Below are positions 45,677 to 54,939 of a stretch of DNA of 64,000 bases, piece by piece. The position numbers and the translations under genes were made by a program. Numbering within the stretch: the first letter of the stretch is position 1; each line of letters begins with the position of its first letter. This stretch comes from Streptomyces sp. TLI_053. Lineage in GTDB: Bacteria; Actinomycetota; Actinomycetes; Streptomycetales; Streptomycetaceae. The notes beneath the pieces are model-generated. The model had not been told where the DNA came from, did not search any database, and saw only the letters and a program-made list of their open reading frames with translations. The stretch lies in contig NZ_LT629775.1 of NCBI RefSeq assembly GCF_900105395.1, forward strand, positions 62,001 to 126,000, written 5' to 3'.

Positions 45677-46311
45677 GTGACGGTGCGTGAGATGACTGCC
45701 CCCAGTGCCCATTCCGGTTCGAGGAGTACCGGCGAGGCCATAGCCTGCTGCCCGCGAGGAACACCAAGGCTTTCAAGGAAGCCGTCGCGCAGACGCTCGC
45801 CGACCTCGCCCGCCGGGGCGTTACGGTACCCGGGCACGGTGGAGGATGTCATCGAGCGGAACATGAGCACAGTGGCCGAGCGGTTGGGCATCCAGGTGCG
45901 TTCCGCCTGCGGTACTTCGATCCGGCGGGGTTGGCCGACACGATCGCACAGCAGAAACAGGAGTTCCAGGGCGGCAGCGAAGAGCGCTGGGTCGGGCAGG
46001 CGCCGATGCCGCCGATCGACAACCGGGAGCTGGGCACTGATCCTGTCGAGCGTGCCGGATGCGCTGGCGAGACCGGTGGCGACCTGTACGCGGTGATCAT
46101 GAACGTCGCGGTGAACAGCTGGCTCGCGGGCCACATCCACGGCGAGGAAGGATGCTCGGGCTGCGATGGTAGTCGCGGTCCGTTCGGCCACGACTGGCCG
46201 GCACGGATGAACGCCCTCGCCGAGCACGCGCCGGACATCACGAAGTGGTTCGACCGAGACGTGTGGACTGCGGCCCTGAACGACAGCGGGTTCAGCGTCG
46301 TACGCCGCTGA
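45677..46311 (+). pseudogene. Frameshifted hypothetical gene(s)
   Basis: Protein-like text jumps between frames: FRFEEYRRGHSLLPARNTKA and EAVAQTLADLARRGV in one, TVEDVIERNMSTVAERLGIQ in another, and then YFDPAGLADTIAQQKQEF and AVIMNVAVNSWLAGHIHGEE to a stop at 46311. At least one indel is needed to join them. The last 120 codons may be the intact C-terminus of a small soluble protein with a CSGC motif. Unknown family. Confidence 0.4.
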
Positions 46312-46719
46312 CTTGACCGCCGGCAGCGGCGGTTCCACTGCACTGTTTCGCCGTGGCGGCCCGGTGGCTCTCGGTAGCGTGATCGACACCTGCCATCGAG
46401 AGGGGTCTTGATGGTCCGCGTGGTGCTGCCCGAACCCGCCCAGCCGGCGTCGTCCCGCGACGAGCATGTGTGGCGCTTCCCGAATTTCAATGGCAACCCG
46501 AGGCACGTACGGATGCGGGCCCGGCCGACGAAGGACGGCGGTCACCTGGTGAGCGGCACGGATTGCGTGCTCAGCGGCGGCCTGGTGAACATGGCGGAGA
46601 GCTTTACAACGCCGTCGCGCGCGAAGCCGATCAGGCGGGCATCCTGGTCGGCGTGACCGTCCACCGCCACCCGGCCGACGCCGCCGGCCGCCCCGGTCGC
46701 GCCCGCCCCGCCCCGCGTC
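46312..46719. other. Degraded stretch with short protein-like fragments
   Basis: A plus-strand frame near 46600-46700 reads ELYNAVAREADQAGILVGVT then VHRHPADAAG, suggesting the end of a small actinobacterial protein without its start. Nothing else supportable. Confidence 0.3.
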
Positions 46720-47031
46720 GTGAACGACCTGCCCCGGGACCTGGCGCACGCCGCCGACGCGCTGCGCTCCATGCCCGCCCGCCGGGGCGCCGACGTGACG
46801 CTCGCCGCCTACCCCGCAGTCGTGTGCACCGGCACCTCGGCCGCCCGCGCCCTCGAAGAGGCGGCCCACTGGTGCAGGCAGGCCCCCGATGCCGAAATCC
46901 ACGCCATCAGCTGGGCCAAAGTCCCCGGCCATCGCAGGGACGTCTTCGAGTACCGGATCACCCTGACCGTAGGCTTCCCCGACGAGGAGACTGGCGCGTC
47001 GGCCGGCGACACCCACCACGCCCGACGCTGA
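46720..47031 (+). CDS. Small hypothetical protein (possibly remnant)
   Basis: 103 codons, start codon GTG, reading LPRDLAHAADALRSMPARRG, then RALEEAAHWCRQAPDAEIHA and KVPGHRRDVFEYRITLTVGF. Codon use is coding-like and it has a plausible alpha/beta pattern, but it sits among truncated genes and has no clear ribosome binding site. Function not recognised. Confidence 0.35.
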   Translation: MNDLPRDLAHAADALRSMPARRGADVTLAAYPAVVCTGTSAARALEEAAHWCRQAPDAEIHAISWAKVPGHRRDVFEYRITLTVGFPDEETGASAGDTHHARR

Positions 47032-47070
47032 ACCAGTTGCCTGCGGATCAGTCCAGGTTCTGCCGGGTGA

Positions 47071-47226
47071 TCAGTTGGCCACCCGCGGGCGGACGGCGCG
47101 GCCGGTGGCCAAGATGGCCGCCAGGGTGGCCAACGGGAAGACGGCCATGGCCGTCCACATGGCCGTGGCGGCGCCGGCGGCGCTCACCACAGCGCCGACC
47201 CCTAGCGCGAGCATGCCCAGCGGGAA
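47071..47226 (-). pseudogene. 3' end of an MFS-type transporter gene
   Basis: The minus strand reads LGMLALGVGAVVSAAGAATA and MWTAMAVFPLATLAAILATG before RAVRPRVAN and a stop. This is the last membrane span or two of a major-facilitator transporter. The rest has been replaced by the Tn3 fragment next to it. Confidence 0.5.
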
Positions 47227-47233
47227 TCCCGAC

Positions 47234-47825
47234 CTTGGAGCTGAGCAGGCCGGGGCGTACGCACGGTTCGTTGAAGAGCCGACGCGCCCGGAGATCGAGA
47301 GGTTCTTCTACCTCGATGACGTGGACCGGCAGCTGATCGGGAAACGGCAAGGTGATCGCAACCGTCTGGGCTTCGCGCTGCAGACGTGCACGGTCTGCTA
47401 CCTGGGGCTCTTCCTGGAGGACCCGCTGGACGTGCCGTGGTCGGTGGTCGCGTACGTGGCCGAGCACCTGGGCGTGAAGGACCCCTCGGTGGTGAAGCGG
47501 TACACCGAGCGGCAGATGACGGCGTACGAGCACGCCTGGGAGATCCGGGACGCCTACGGCTGCCACCAGTTCGAGGACGCGGCGTCAGGCCGGCGGTTCC
47601 GCACCTTCCTGCACGGGCGGGCCTGGACACGCCGAGGGGCCGGTGGCGCTGTTCAACCAGGCGGTGGGGTGGCTGCGGCGCAACCGGGTGCTGCTGCCCG
47701 GTGTGTCGGCGCTGGTGTGGCAGGTCGTGGAGGTCCGGACGGTCGCGGAGTGGCGGCTGTACGCCACGGTGGCCAACGCCGCCCGCCGAGCGGACCGCTC
47801 GCTGCCCGACGATCAGAGAGCAGGT
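47234..47825 (+). pseudogene. tnpA (remnant): Tn3-family transposase, N-terminal fragment
   Basis: Text AYARFVEEPTRPEIERFFYL, LIGKRQGDRNRLGFALQTCT, YTERQMTAYEHAWEIRDAYG matches the N-terminal domain (DUF4158) of Tn3-type transposases. Near 47630 the reading moves to another frame (ALFNQAVGWLRRNRVLLPGV) and ends around 47825. The catalytic domain is missing. Frameshifted and truncated. Confidence 0.75.
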
Positions 47826-48464
47826 CCCGCCGGAGCCGGAAAGCGATGTGTACAGCACGGTCGGCGCGGCGGCGTACGCTGGGCCGACCGGGGGCAGAGC
47901 GGCGCAGATGGTCACGCCGACCGTCCCCAGCACTCCGTAGAGGCTGGTGGCTCTGGAACGGAATACAGGGGTGCTCCTTCGGGAACAGCCGGAACGCCCG
48001 GCGGATGCGGACCTCGTCGTCGTGAGGACCGTGCCTGTCCACAGAGCAGACCCGGGCAGCGGGTATGCGGCTCGCGTCCGCCCAGTCAGAACTACCTCGA
48101 ACATCGGATGTATTAAAGGGGCGCAAGCCTGCGCCCTGCCTAGAGTTATGCGGAAGATCAGAGGGAAAGCCGAGACGCTGGGTATCGATTAGGCGGCCAT
48201 GGAGAACCGAGAATGCGTCAATAGATAGGATCTATTCCAGTCTTGCATGTCGGAAGGGAGGGCCTCGCGGCGCGGCCGCCCGGCCGTGCCGCGTCCCGTG
48301 ATCTGGGGCGCCTGCGGCTACGCGCCCTCCGTCACAACGATGTCCGGAGTCCTGGGCCCGCGCACACCTTCCATCCCTGATCTTAAGGGTATCCCCGGCT
48401 TTAGAGGCCCTAACAGAAGCCCCGCGACGTGTGACTGTCCGTTGATCGGCTCGTTAGTCCGTCC
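47826..48464. other. Intergenic debris between Tn3 and IS5 remnants
   Basis: A minus-strand frame near 47835-47960 reads VGVTICAALPPVGPAYAAAP then TVLYTSLSGSGGTCSL, which looks like the signal peptide and first residues of a secreted protein cut off by the Tn3 fragment. The rest shows no gene; it contains an AT-rich palindrome (48220-48236). Confidence 0.35.
48220..48236. repeat. AT-rich palindrome
   Basis: AATAGAT-AGG-ATCTATT is a perfect inverted repeat with seven-base arms. It stands out in this GC-rich sequence, but no gene starts close by. Possibly an old operator or element end. Confidence 0.35.
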
Positions 48465-48890
48465 GTGGGAAAGAGGGAGTCTCGTCCGTGGATCGTGTCG
48501 GACGAACTGTGGTGCCTGATCGAGCCGTTGCTGCCCGAACCGGGCCCGAAGGTGAAGCCCGGGCGGCCGCGTGTGCCGGACCGGCAGGCACTGTGCGGGA
48601 TCCTGTTCGTGCTGCACACCGGCATCCAGTGGGAGTACCTGCCCCAGGAGCTCGGCTTCGGCTCGGGCATGACCTGCTGGCGGCGCCTGGCGGCCTGGAA
48701 CGAAGCCGGAGTGTGGGACCGGCTCCATCTGGTCCTGCTGCGAAAGCTCCGGTCCGCCCGGCAGCTCGACTGGTTTCGGGCGGTGATCGACTCCACCCAC
48801 GTCCGGGCCGCCCGACGGGGCCCAAAAGCGGTCCAAGCCCGGTCGACCGCGCGCGACCGGGCAGCAACTGCGGTGTGCGTTCTCCTGCTC
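48465..48890 (+). pseudogene. IS5-family transposase, N-terminal half
   Basis: Reads WIVSDELWCLIEPLLPEPGP, LCGILFVLHTGIQWEYLPQE, MTCWRRLAAWNEAGVWDRLH and VIDSTHVRAARRG, which includes the first catalytic Asp (VIDSTH). Just after GPK the frame shifts and similarity ends. The second catalytic half is absent. It borders the 3' end of the FCD regulator gene. Confidence 0.75.
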
Positions 48891-48985
48891 ACGCTGCGTG
48901 CGGCCACGGGTCTGCTGGGGTCAGCGCCGACCGTGGCACGACACAGACTGACCTCAGTACTGCTTTGCGGCTGGCGAGGCTGATG

Positions 48986-49681
48986 TCAGCCGAGCGAGGA
49001 GCCTGCTGCCCCGAGGGTGCCGCGCAGCCAGTGCTCGACGCCCGACACGTGGATGGTCGCCCAGGCGTGCGCGAGGTCCGGGGTACGGCCCGCAATCGCG
49101 TCGACGATGGCGCGGTGCTGCTGCCGGGTTCGCGCAACGGCGCCCTCCTCGGTCAGCCCGCGCCAGATGCGTGCACGTGCGGTCGGCCCGGACAATCCGT
49201 CGATCAGCGAGCAGAGTACAGAGTTTCCTGAACCGGCCGCGATCCGGCGGTGGAACTCCAGGTCGTTCTCGATGAGTTGCTGCAGTGTGGCGTCCTCGCG
49301 AAGACTGTCGAGCACCTGTCGCAGACCGGAAATGTCGTCGTCCGACATGACCCTCGCGGCCATCGCCGATGCCGCGGGTTCCAGGATGCGTCGTACCTCA
49401 AGGAACTCCAGCACTGTGTCGTCCTGGTGGAAGTCAACGACGAAGCCCAGAGATTCGAGCAGCAGGTTGGGCTCCAGGCTGGTGACGTAGGTACCGTCAC
49501 CCTGCCGAACATCGAGGACCCGGATGAGCGACAGGGCCTTGACCGCCTCGCGCAGGGAGTTGCGCGAGAGCCCCAGCCGCTCGGCGAGGTCAGCCTCCTT
49601 GGGAAGCCTAGAACCGGGGCCGAGCTCACCACTGACGATCATCGCTTTGATCTTCTCGATGGCCTCGTCGGTGACTGGCAC
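48986..49681 (-). CDS. FCD-domain GntR-family regulator of the fucose locus
   Basis: 231 residues from the GTG at 49681, chosen for its AAGGAGG six bases upstream. N-terminal winged helix (SRLPKEADLAERLGLSRNSL), then an all-helical FCD effector domain with metal or ligand residues in ENDLEFHRRIA and QQHRAIVDAI. Such regulators bind sugar acids or pathway intermediates. It lies 73 bases behind the last gene of the fucose operon on the same strand. It is clearly paralogous to the regulator at 59173-59880 at the other end of the locus, so the pair brackets the fucose island. Confidence 0.9.
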   Translation of the reverse strand: MPVTDEAIEKIKAMIVSGELGPGSRLPKEADLAERLGLSRNSLREAVKALSLIRVLDVRQGDGTYVTSLEPNLLLESLGFVVDFHQDDTVLEFLEVRRILEPAASAMAARVMSDDDISGLRQVLDSLREDATLQQLIENDLEFHRRIAAGSGNSVLCSLIDGLSGPTARARIWRGLTEEGAVARTRQQHRAIVDAIAGRTPDLAHAWATIHVSGVEHWLRGTLGAAGSSLG

Positions 49682-49754
49682 TGGGCGCCTCCTTGGTCCT
49701 GGTGTCTGCAGCATAGACCGCGCGGCATCACTCGAACGCGGGTCCAAGCCCTGC

Positions 49755-50636
49755 TCAGGCCGCACCCACCGGGGATCCCGGCGCTTGAAGGCCGTAGACC
49801 CGCGCTGCATTGCGGCTGAACACAGCGTCCTTCTCGGCGTGGCTGAGTCCATCCGTCAGGCAGTCGGCGATCCGAACAACCTCCCCATAGCCGGCTTCCA
49901 AGGTGCAGACGGGCCAGTCGGAACCGAAGAGGAGACGATGCGGGCCGAATGCGTCGAGGACGGCATCGGCATACGGAGCGAAATCCTCAGGCCGCCAGGC
50001 TCCCGGGGCCGCTTCCGTGACCATGCCGGAGAGCTTGCAGACGGTGTTAGGCAGTGCCGCAAGGCGTCGAACATCAGCGGCCCAGGGAGCGAGAACGGCC
50101 GTGGCGATCGGTGGCTTTCCGAGGTGGTCGAGGACGAAGGCGACTCCGGTGAGTTCCGCTGCGGCGATGGCCGCCACCGGTAACTGGTGTGCCTTGACTA
50201 GTAGGTCATAGGCGAGGCCGGCGCCAGCGACGGCGAGCAGGCCTCGGCGGACGTCCGGCCTGAGAAGCCATCCGGGGTCCTGCTCTTCCTGGACCTGGTG
50301 CCGGATGCCGACCAGACGGTCCCCGCCCGGCCCCTCGCGCAGGGCGGCGATCCTGTCGGCAACGTCGGGGGCGGTCAGGTCGATCCACCCGACCACTCCC
50401 GCCACGAGGTCACTGCCCTGGGCGAGGAGGAGCAGCTCCGGGGTCTCCTCGGGGACGCATACGGTCTGCACGACGACAGTGGCGGTCACGCCGGCCGCCC
50501 GAGCCTCGACGGCGAGGTCCCCCGCATCGAACGAGCGGGCGAGCGGGGCGAGGGCCTCGCCGGTGATCCAGGGCTGCGGACGGACCGCAGGGTCCCAGAA
50601 GTGGTGGTGGGCGTCGATGATCTGCCGGTGGGTCAC
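49755..50636 (-). CDS. L-fuconolactonase (amidohydrolase family)
   Basis: 293 residues from the GTG at 50636, which overlaps the mutarotase stop (GTGA) like the other joints in this operon. The amidohydrolase-2 TIM barrel is shown by IIDAHHHFWD (metal His pair) at the start, HQLPVAA, LDHLGKPP and LLFGSDWPVC near the end (metal Asp). It opens L-fucono-lactone to L-fuconate, the second step of the oxidative fucose pathway. Assignment to fuconolactone rests on family plus neighbours. Confidence 0.9.
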   Translation of the reverse strand: MTHRQIIDAHHHFWDPAVRPQPWITGEALAPLARSFDAGDLAVEARAAGVTATVVVQTVCVPEETPELLLLAQGSDLVAGVVGWIDLTAPDVADRIAALREGPGGDRLVGIRHQVQEEQDPGWLLRPDVRRGLLAVAGAGLAYDLLVKAHQLPVAAIAAAELTGVAFVLDHLGKPPIATAVLAPWAADVRRLAALPNTVCKLSGMVTEAAPGAWRPEDFAPYADAVLDAFGPHRLLFGSDWPVCTLEAGYGEVVRIADCLTDGLSHAEKDAVFSRNAARVYGLQAPGSPVGAA

Positions 50637-50944
50637 AGCTGCCACACCACCGGCAGCACGGTCTCGGCGCCGTCCGAGGAGTAGTCATGGGCGACATCGA
50701 GCAGGTCGGCCATCCTGGCCTGCCAAGCCATGTTGACCGGGAGGTGTTCGAGCTCGGCGAGCAGTCTGCCGTAGTCCTCGCAGTCGAGCAGGTGGAACAG
50801 CTCGCAGCCGCTGCGCCAGATCGTCCAGGACGAGACGCCCGCCGCCCGGATGGCGGCGGCGAGTTCGGTCGGGACGGCGCGGTGGGCGGCCTCGTACTCC
50901 TCGATCCGGTCCTCGCGCACGCGCGTGTGCAGGGCGATCCTCAT
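50633..50944 (-). CDS. L-fucose/L-rhamnose mutarotase-like protein
   Basis: 103 residues of the RhaM-like (DUF718) fold: MRIALHTRVREDRIEEYEAA with the conserved Tyr and His, SSWTIWRSGCELFHLLDCED, and the C-terminal PVVWQL. In this operon it most likely interconverts fucose anomers for the dehydrogenase. Its ATG overlaps the stop of a 13-codon minigene, so translation is coupled through that minigene. Its stop overlaps the lactonase start. Confidence 0.88.
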   Translation of the reverse strand: MRIALHTRVREDRIEEYEAAHRAVPTELAAAIRAAGVSSWTIWRSGCELFHLLDCEDYGRLLAELEHLPVNMAWQARMADLLDVAHDYSSDGAETVLPVVWQL

Positions 50945-50982
50945 GACTCGTTGAAGCAGGTGATGAACAGGGCGATCCGCAT
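50941..50982 (-). pseudogene. lutA (remnant): 13-codon minigene, apparent LutA N-terminal remnant
   Basis: Directly after the TAA of the aldo-keto reductase gene, an ATG opens a frame reading MRIALFITCFNES and then TGA. This matches the start of LutA proteins (MRIALFITCFNDT...; here the full lutA begins MRVALLLTCLNDT). The TGA overlaps the mutarotase ATG (ATGA). The first 15 bases also nearly repeat those of the mutarotase gene (ATGNGGATCGCCCTG). Likely the scar of a deleted lutA gene, now serving as a translational bridge. Confidence 0.6.
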
Positions 50983-51981
50983 TTAGCCCGCCTCCAAGGG
51001 GATCGGCACGTCTGCGGCGAGCAGTCCGTGCTCCTTCAACTCGGCCCACAGCGCGCCGGGGATGCGGTGGCGCAGCATTGCGGCCGCGTCATCCACCTGG
51101 GCGGCGCTGCGGGTGCCCACCAGGACACTGGCAACGGCCGGGTGCCCGAAGGGGAAGCATAGCGCCGCAGCCCGGAGCGGTACGTCGTACTTCTCGCACA
51201 CGCCCTCGAGGTCGAGGGCCCGCGACACCAGTTCGGCGGGAGCGGCGGTGTAGTCGAAGGTGGCGCCGGGGCGGGGGTCGGCGAGCAGTCCGGAGTTGAA
51301 GACGCCGCCGATCACCACCCCGACGCCGCGCTGCTCGGCCAGCGGTAGCAACTCGGCCAGGCCGTGCTGGTCGAGCAGGCTGTAGCGGCCGGCCAGCAGG
51401 ACGACATCGATGTCGGTGTCGCGGACGAATCGGGCGGGCAGCTCGGCCTGGTTCATCCCCACACCGATCGCGCCGAGCACGCCTTCGGTACGCAGGCGCT
51501 CCAGCTCGGGGTATGCCTGGTCGAGGGCCTGCTCGGCGTGGTTGTCGGGGTCGTGCAGGTAGGCGATGTCGATGCGGTCCAGGCCGAGCCGGTTCAGGCT
51601 CTCCTCGATGGAGCGGCGTACCCCTTCGGCGTTGAAGTCCCAGCGGCGGCGGTGGGTGGCGGGGACGGCGAAGCCGTTGGCGAGGTCGTCGCCGCCGGCG
51701 GTCGGGGCGGGTTCGAGGATCCGGCCGACCTTGGTGGACAGCACGTACTCGTCCCGGGGCAGGCCGCGCAGCACGGTGCCGAGTCGGCGCTCGGACAGGC
51801 CCAGGCCGTAGTGCGGGGCGGTGTCGAAGTACCGGATCCCGCGGTCCCAGGCGGCGGTGATCGCCTGCTCGGCCTCGGCGTCGGTGACCGGGGTGAACAG
51901 GTTGCCGATGCCGGCCGCGCCGAAGGCGAGGGAGGTGACCTGGACCGGGCTGTGCCCGAGCCGGTTCTGAGCGAGGCTCAC
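50983..51981 (-). CDS. Aldo-keto reductase, L-fucose dehydrogenase type
   Basis: 332 residues from the GTG at 51981 that overlaps the SDR stop (GTGA). AKR fold with catalytic residues in IRYFDTAPHYGLGLSE (Asp, Tyr) and VLSTKVGRIL (Lys), and the C-terminal cofactor site ASVLVGTRSAAQVDDA. It belongs to the AKR group that includes D-threo-aldose 1-dehydrogenase / L-fucose dehydrogenase. It oxidises L-fucose at C1 to the lactone, the first committed step of the pathway encoded around it. Confidence 0.9.
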   Translation of the reverse strand: MSLAQNRLGHSPVQVTSLAFGAAGIGNLFTPVTDAEAEQAITAAWDRGIRYFDTAPHYGLGLSERRLGTVLRGLPRDEYVLSTKVGRILEPAPTAGGDDLANGFAVPATHRRRWDFNAEGVRRSIEESLNRLGLDRIDIAYLHDPDNHAEQALDQAYPELERLRTEGVLGAIGVGMNQAELPARFVRDTDIDVVLLAGRYSLLDQHGLAELLPLAEQRGVGVVIGGVFNSGLLADPRPGATFDYTAAPAELVSRALDLEGVCEKYDVPLRAAALCFPFGHPAVASVLVGTRSAAQVDDAAAMLRHRIPGALWAELKEHGLLAADVPIPLEAG

Positions 51982-52739
51982 GGCTTCGGCTCCGGCCGCA
52001 GGCGCAGGTTTGCCATGCCGCCGTCGACTGCGAGGGCGGTGCCGGTGGTGCTGCCGGCCGCCGGTGAGGCCAGGTAGGCGACGGCGGCGGCCACTTCCTC
52101 CGCGGTCACCAGGCGCCCGTGCGGCTGGCGGCTGTTGAGTGCCGCCCGCTCGGCGGCCGGGTCTTGGGCGGCGTCGAGCAGCCGGCCGACCCACGGGGTG
52201 TCGACGGTGCCGGGGCTGACGCAGTTGAAGCGGATGCCCTCGCGGACGTGGTCGGCGGCCATCGACAGCGTCAGCGAGTACACGGCGCCCTTGCTGGCCG
52301 CGTACAGCGCGCGTTGCGGCAGGCCGGTGGTGACGACGATGGAGCCGATGTTGACCACCGAGGCGGCGGCGGACCGGCGCAGGTACGGCAGGGCCGCGCG
52401 GGTGGTGCGGACGATGCCGAGCACGTTGACGTCCAGGATGCGCTGCCACTGCGCGTCGTCGTTGTCCTCGACCGAACCGGTCGCGCCGATGCCGGCGCAG
52501 TTGACCAGGATGTCGATGCCGCCGAGCGCCTCGGCCGCCCCTTCGACGGCCGAGCGGACCGACGCGTCGTCGCGGACGTCGGTGGTGAACCTGTGCAGCG
52601 GGGTGGAGACGGCGCGGGGGTCGAGGTCCAGCACGGCGACGTCCGCGCCGCGTTCGCTGAGCATTCGGGCCGTGGCCAGGCCGATGCCGGAGGCGCCGCC
52701 GGTGACCAGGGCGGTGTGGCCCTGGAGCTCGATCGTCAT
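51978..52739 (-). CDS. SDR, probable 2-keto-3-deoxy-L-fuconate dehydrogenase
   Basis: 253 residues, ATG overlapping the dehydratase stop (ATGA). Classical SDR with [20 protein letters not shown] near residue 10, NCAGIG near 83, [13 protein letters not shown] and catalytic [10 protein letters not shown] near 145. Oxidises the 4-hydroxyl of 2-keto-3-deoxy-L-fuconate to the 2,4-diketo acid in the non-phosphorylative pathway. The role follows from position between the dehydratase and the FAH hydrolase; the fold itself is certain. Confidence 0.9.
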   Translation of the reverse strand: MTIELQGHTALVTGGASGIGLATARMLSERGADVAVLDLDPRAVSTPLHRFTTDVRDDASVRSAVEGAAEALGGIDILVNCAGIGATGSVEDNDDAQWQRILDVNVLGIVRTTRAALPYLRRSAAASVVNIGSIVVTTGLPQRALYAASKGAVYSLTLSMAADHVREGIRFNCVSPGTVDTPWVGRLLDAAQDPAAERAALNSRQPHGRLVTAEEVAAAVAYLASPAAGSTTGTALAVDGGMANLRLRPEPKP

Positions 52740-54091
52740 GCCTGGCCCTCGTGCTTCGACTCGGCCCGGTCGGCGACCCAGAACGTGCCGTTGGGGTAGC
52801 GGAAGGTGTCGATGGTGGCGCGGTGCATGGTGGCGGAGAAACCTGGCAGGGTGGGTGCCCGGTAGTGGCCGCCGTCGATCACCACCGGGTCGAGGAAGTG
52901 CTGGTGGAGGTGGTCGACGAATTCGATGACCCGGTCTTCGGTGGTGCCGGTGAGAGCGACGTAGTCGAACATCGACAGGTGCTGGACCAGCTCGCACAGA
53001 CCCACGCCACCGGCGTGCGGGCAGACCGGGATACCGAACTTGGCGGCGAGCAGCAGCACGGCGAGGTTCTCGTTGACCCCGGCGACCCGGGCTGAATCCA
53101 GTTGGAGGACGTCGATCGCCTCGGCCTGGAGCAGTTGCTTGAAGACGATCCGGTTCTGGACGTGCTCGCCGGTGGCGACCTTGATCGGGTGGACGCCGCG
53201 GCGGACCGTGGCGTGGCCGAGCACGTCGTCGGGGCTGGTGGGCTCCTCGATCCAGTACGGGTCGAACTCGGCCAGGGCGTTGGTCCACTGGATCGCCTCG
53301 GCGACGTTCCAGCGCTGGTTGGCGTCGATCGCCAGCCGGATGTCCGGTCCGACCGCCTCTCGGGCAGCCCGGCAGCGGCGGACGTCGTCGGCCAGGTCGG
53401 CGCCGACTTTCAGCTTGATCTGGGTGAAGCCGGCCGCTACGGCCTCCTTGGCGAGACGGGTGAGCTTCTCGTCGCTGTAGCCGAGCCAGCCGGGTGAGGT
53501 GGTGTAGGCGGGGTAGCCGTGCCGCAGCAGGTCGGCGGCACGTTCGGCGGAGCCCTGCTTGCCCTTGGTGAGCAGTTCGAAGGCCTCATCGGGGGTGAGC
53601 GCGTCGGCGATGTAGCGGAAGTCGACCTGGGAGACCAGCCATTGGGGGTCGGCGTCGGCGAGCAGTTGCCACAGCGGTTTGGCCTTGCGCTTGGCCGCCA
53701 GGTCCCAGACAGCGTTGACCACGGCGCCGATGGCCATGTGCATCACGCCCTTCTCGGGGCCGAGCCAGCGCAGTTGGCTGTCGCCGATCAGGTCGCGGTA
53801 GACCGATCCGGGGTCGGCGCACAGCTCGGCGACCGGTCGGCCGACGACGTGGTCGCGCAGCGCATCGATCGCGGCCACCTGCACGTCGTTGCCGCGGCCG
53901 ATGGTGAAGGTGAAGCCGTGGCCCTCGTGGCCGCCCGCCGAGGTGCGCAGGATCAGGTAGGCGGCGGAGTAGTCGGGGTCGGGATTCATCGCGTCGGACC
54001 CGTCCAGCTCCCACGAGGTGGGGAAGCGGACGTCATAGGTGTCGACGGCGGTGATCCGCTCGGTGGTTGCGGACAATATGGTGCCTTTCAC
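52736..54091 (-). CDS. L-fuconate dehydratase (enolase superfamily)
   Basis: 451 residues from the GTG at 54091 that overlaps the hydrolase stop (GTGA); family members are about 440. Mandelate-racemase-type enzyme: catalytic QIKLKVG (Lys), metal ligands in LAIDANQRW (Asp), [11 protein letters not shown] (Glu) and [10 protein letters not shown] (Glu), plus [11 protein letters not shown] with the basic His. N-terminal [20 protein letters not shown] is characteristic of fuconate dehydratases. It removes water from L-fuconate to give 2-keto-3-deoxy-L-fuconate. Confidence 0.95.
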   Translation of the reverse strand: MKGTILSATTERITAVDTYDVRFPTSWELDGSDAMNPDPDYSAAYLILRTSAGGHEGHGFTFTIGRGNDVQVAAIDALRDHVVGRPVAELCADPGSVYRDLIGDSQLRWLGPEKGVMHMAIGAVVNAVWDLAAKRKAKPLWQLLADADPQWLVSQVDFRYIADALTPDEAFELLTKGKQGSAERAADLLRHGYPAYTTSPGWLGYSDEKLTRLAKEAVAAGFTQIKLKVGADLADDVRRCRAAREAVGPDIRLAIDANQRWNVAEAIQWTNALAEFDPYWIEEPTSPDDVLGHATVRRGVHPIKVATGEHVQNRIVFKQLLQAEAIDVLQLDSARVAGVNENLAVLLLAAKFGIPVCPHAGGVGLCELVQHLSMFDYVALTGTTEDRVIEFVDHLHQHFLDPVVIDGGHYRAPTLPGFSATMHRATIDTFRYPNGTFWVADRAESKHEGQA

Positions 54092-54939
54092 GCGTTGATG
54101 AACGTCTGACGCTGTGTGCCCAGGCCGTCGATGGACAGTTCGACGGCGTCGCCGTCGTGCAGGAACGGGGTGTCGGGCAGGCCGAGGGCCACACCGGCCG
54201 GGGTACCGGTGTTGATGACGTCGCCGGGGTTCAGCACCATGTACTGGCTGAGGTACCAGACCAGGTAGGCCCCATCGAAGATCATGTTCTTGGTGTTGCC
54301 GTCCTGACGCACCTCTCCGTTGACCGCCAGCCGTAGGCCCAGCGCCTGGACGTCGTCGACCTCGTCGGCCGGGACGAGCCATGGGCCCATCGGGTTGAAG
54401 GTCTCACAAGACTTGCCGAGGTCCCACTGGGCGGAGTACTCGAGCTGGAACTCCCGTTCAGAGACGTCGTTGCTGATCGTGTAGCCCGCGATGTGGTCCG
54501 CCGCCTCGGCCGGGTCGGCCAGGTAGCGGGCCGTGCGGCCGATCACGACCGCGAGCTCCACCTCCCAGTCGGTCTTCACCGAACCGCGCGGGATCAGCAC
54601 CCGGTCGTACGGGCCTACCACGGTCGTCGGGTCCTTCATGAAGACCACCGGCCGCAGCGGGACCGCTGCGCCGGTCTCCTTCGCGTGGTCGCGGTAGTTG
54701 AGGCCGATGCACACCAGCTTGCCCGGCCTGGCGACCGGTGCCCCGACCCGCAGCCCAGCCGTCTCGACGACTGGCAGCGTCCCCTCGTCCAGGGCAGCTC
54801 GAGTGCGGTCGATCCCATCGGAGGAGAGGAACGCACCGTCGATGTCCGCCGTCAGGCCCGAGAGGTCGAACGCCGTGCCGTTTCCGTCGAGGACGACCGG
54901 TGTCTCCGCTCCCGGGGATCCGAGTCGCAGTAGCTTCAT
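54088..54939 (-). CDS. Fumarylacetoacetase-family hydrolase, probable 2,4-diketo-3-deoxy-L-fuconate hydrolase
   Basis: 283 residues from the ATG at 54939 (AGGAGAG upstream). FAH C-terminal domain: [16 protein letters not shown] (His), metal ligands in [11 protein letters not shown] (two Glu) and [12 protein letters not shown], and [11 protein letters not shown]. It cleaves the diketo acid to pyruvate and L-lactate, the last step of the pathway. First gene of the minus-strand fucose operon, which then runs dehydratase, SDR, AKR, minigene, mutarotase, lactonase with every junction overlapping or abutting. Confidence 0.93.
   Translation of the reverse strand: MKLLRLGSPGAETPVVLDGNGTAFDLSGLTADIDGAFLSSDGIDRTRAALDEGTLPVVETAGLRVGAPVARPGKLVCIGLNYRDHAKETGAAVPLRPVVFMKDPTTVVGPYDRVLIPRGSVKTDWEVELAVVIGRTARYLADPAEAADHIAGYTISNDVSEREFQLEYSAQWDLGKSCETFNPMGPWLVPADEVDDVQALGLRLAVNGEVRQDGNTKNMIFDGAYLVWYLSQYMVLNPGDVINTGTPAGVALGLPDTPFLHDGDAVELSIDGLGTQRQTFINA

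Noticed and set aside
46470..47336. A 288-codon plus-strand gene
   Set aside because: It crosses at least three fragments read in other frames (small hypothetical, MFS tail, Tn3 head) and is arginine/proline-rich non-coding text for most of its length.
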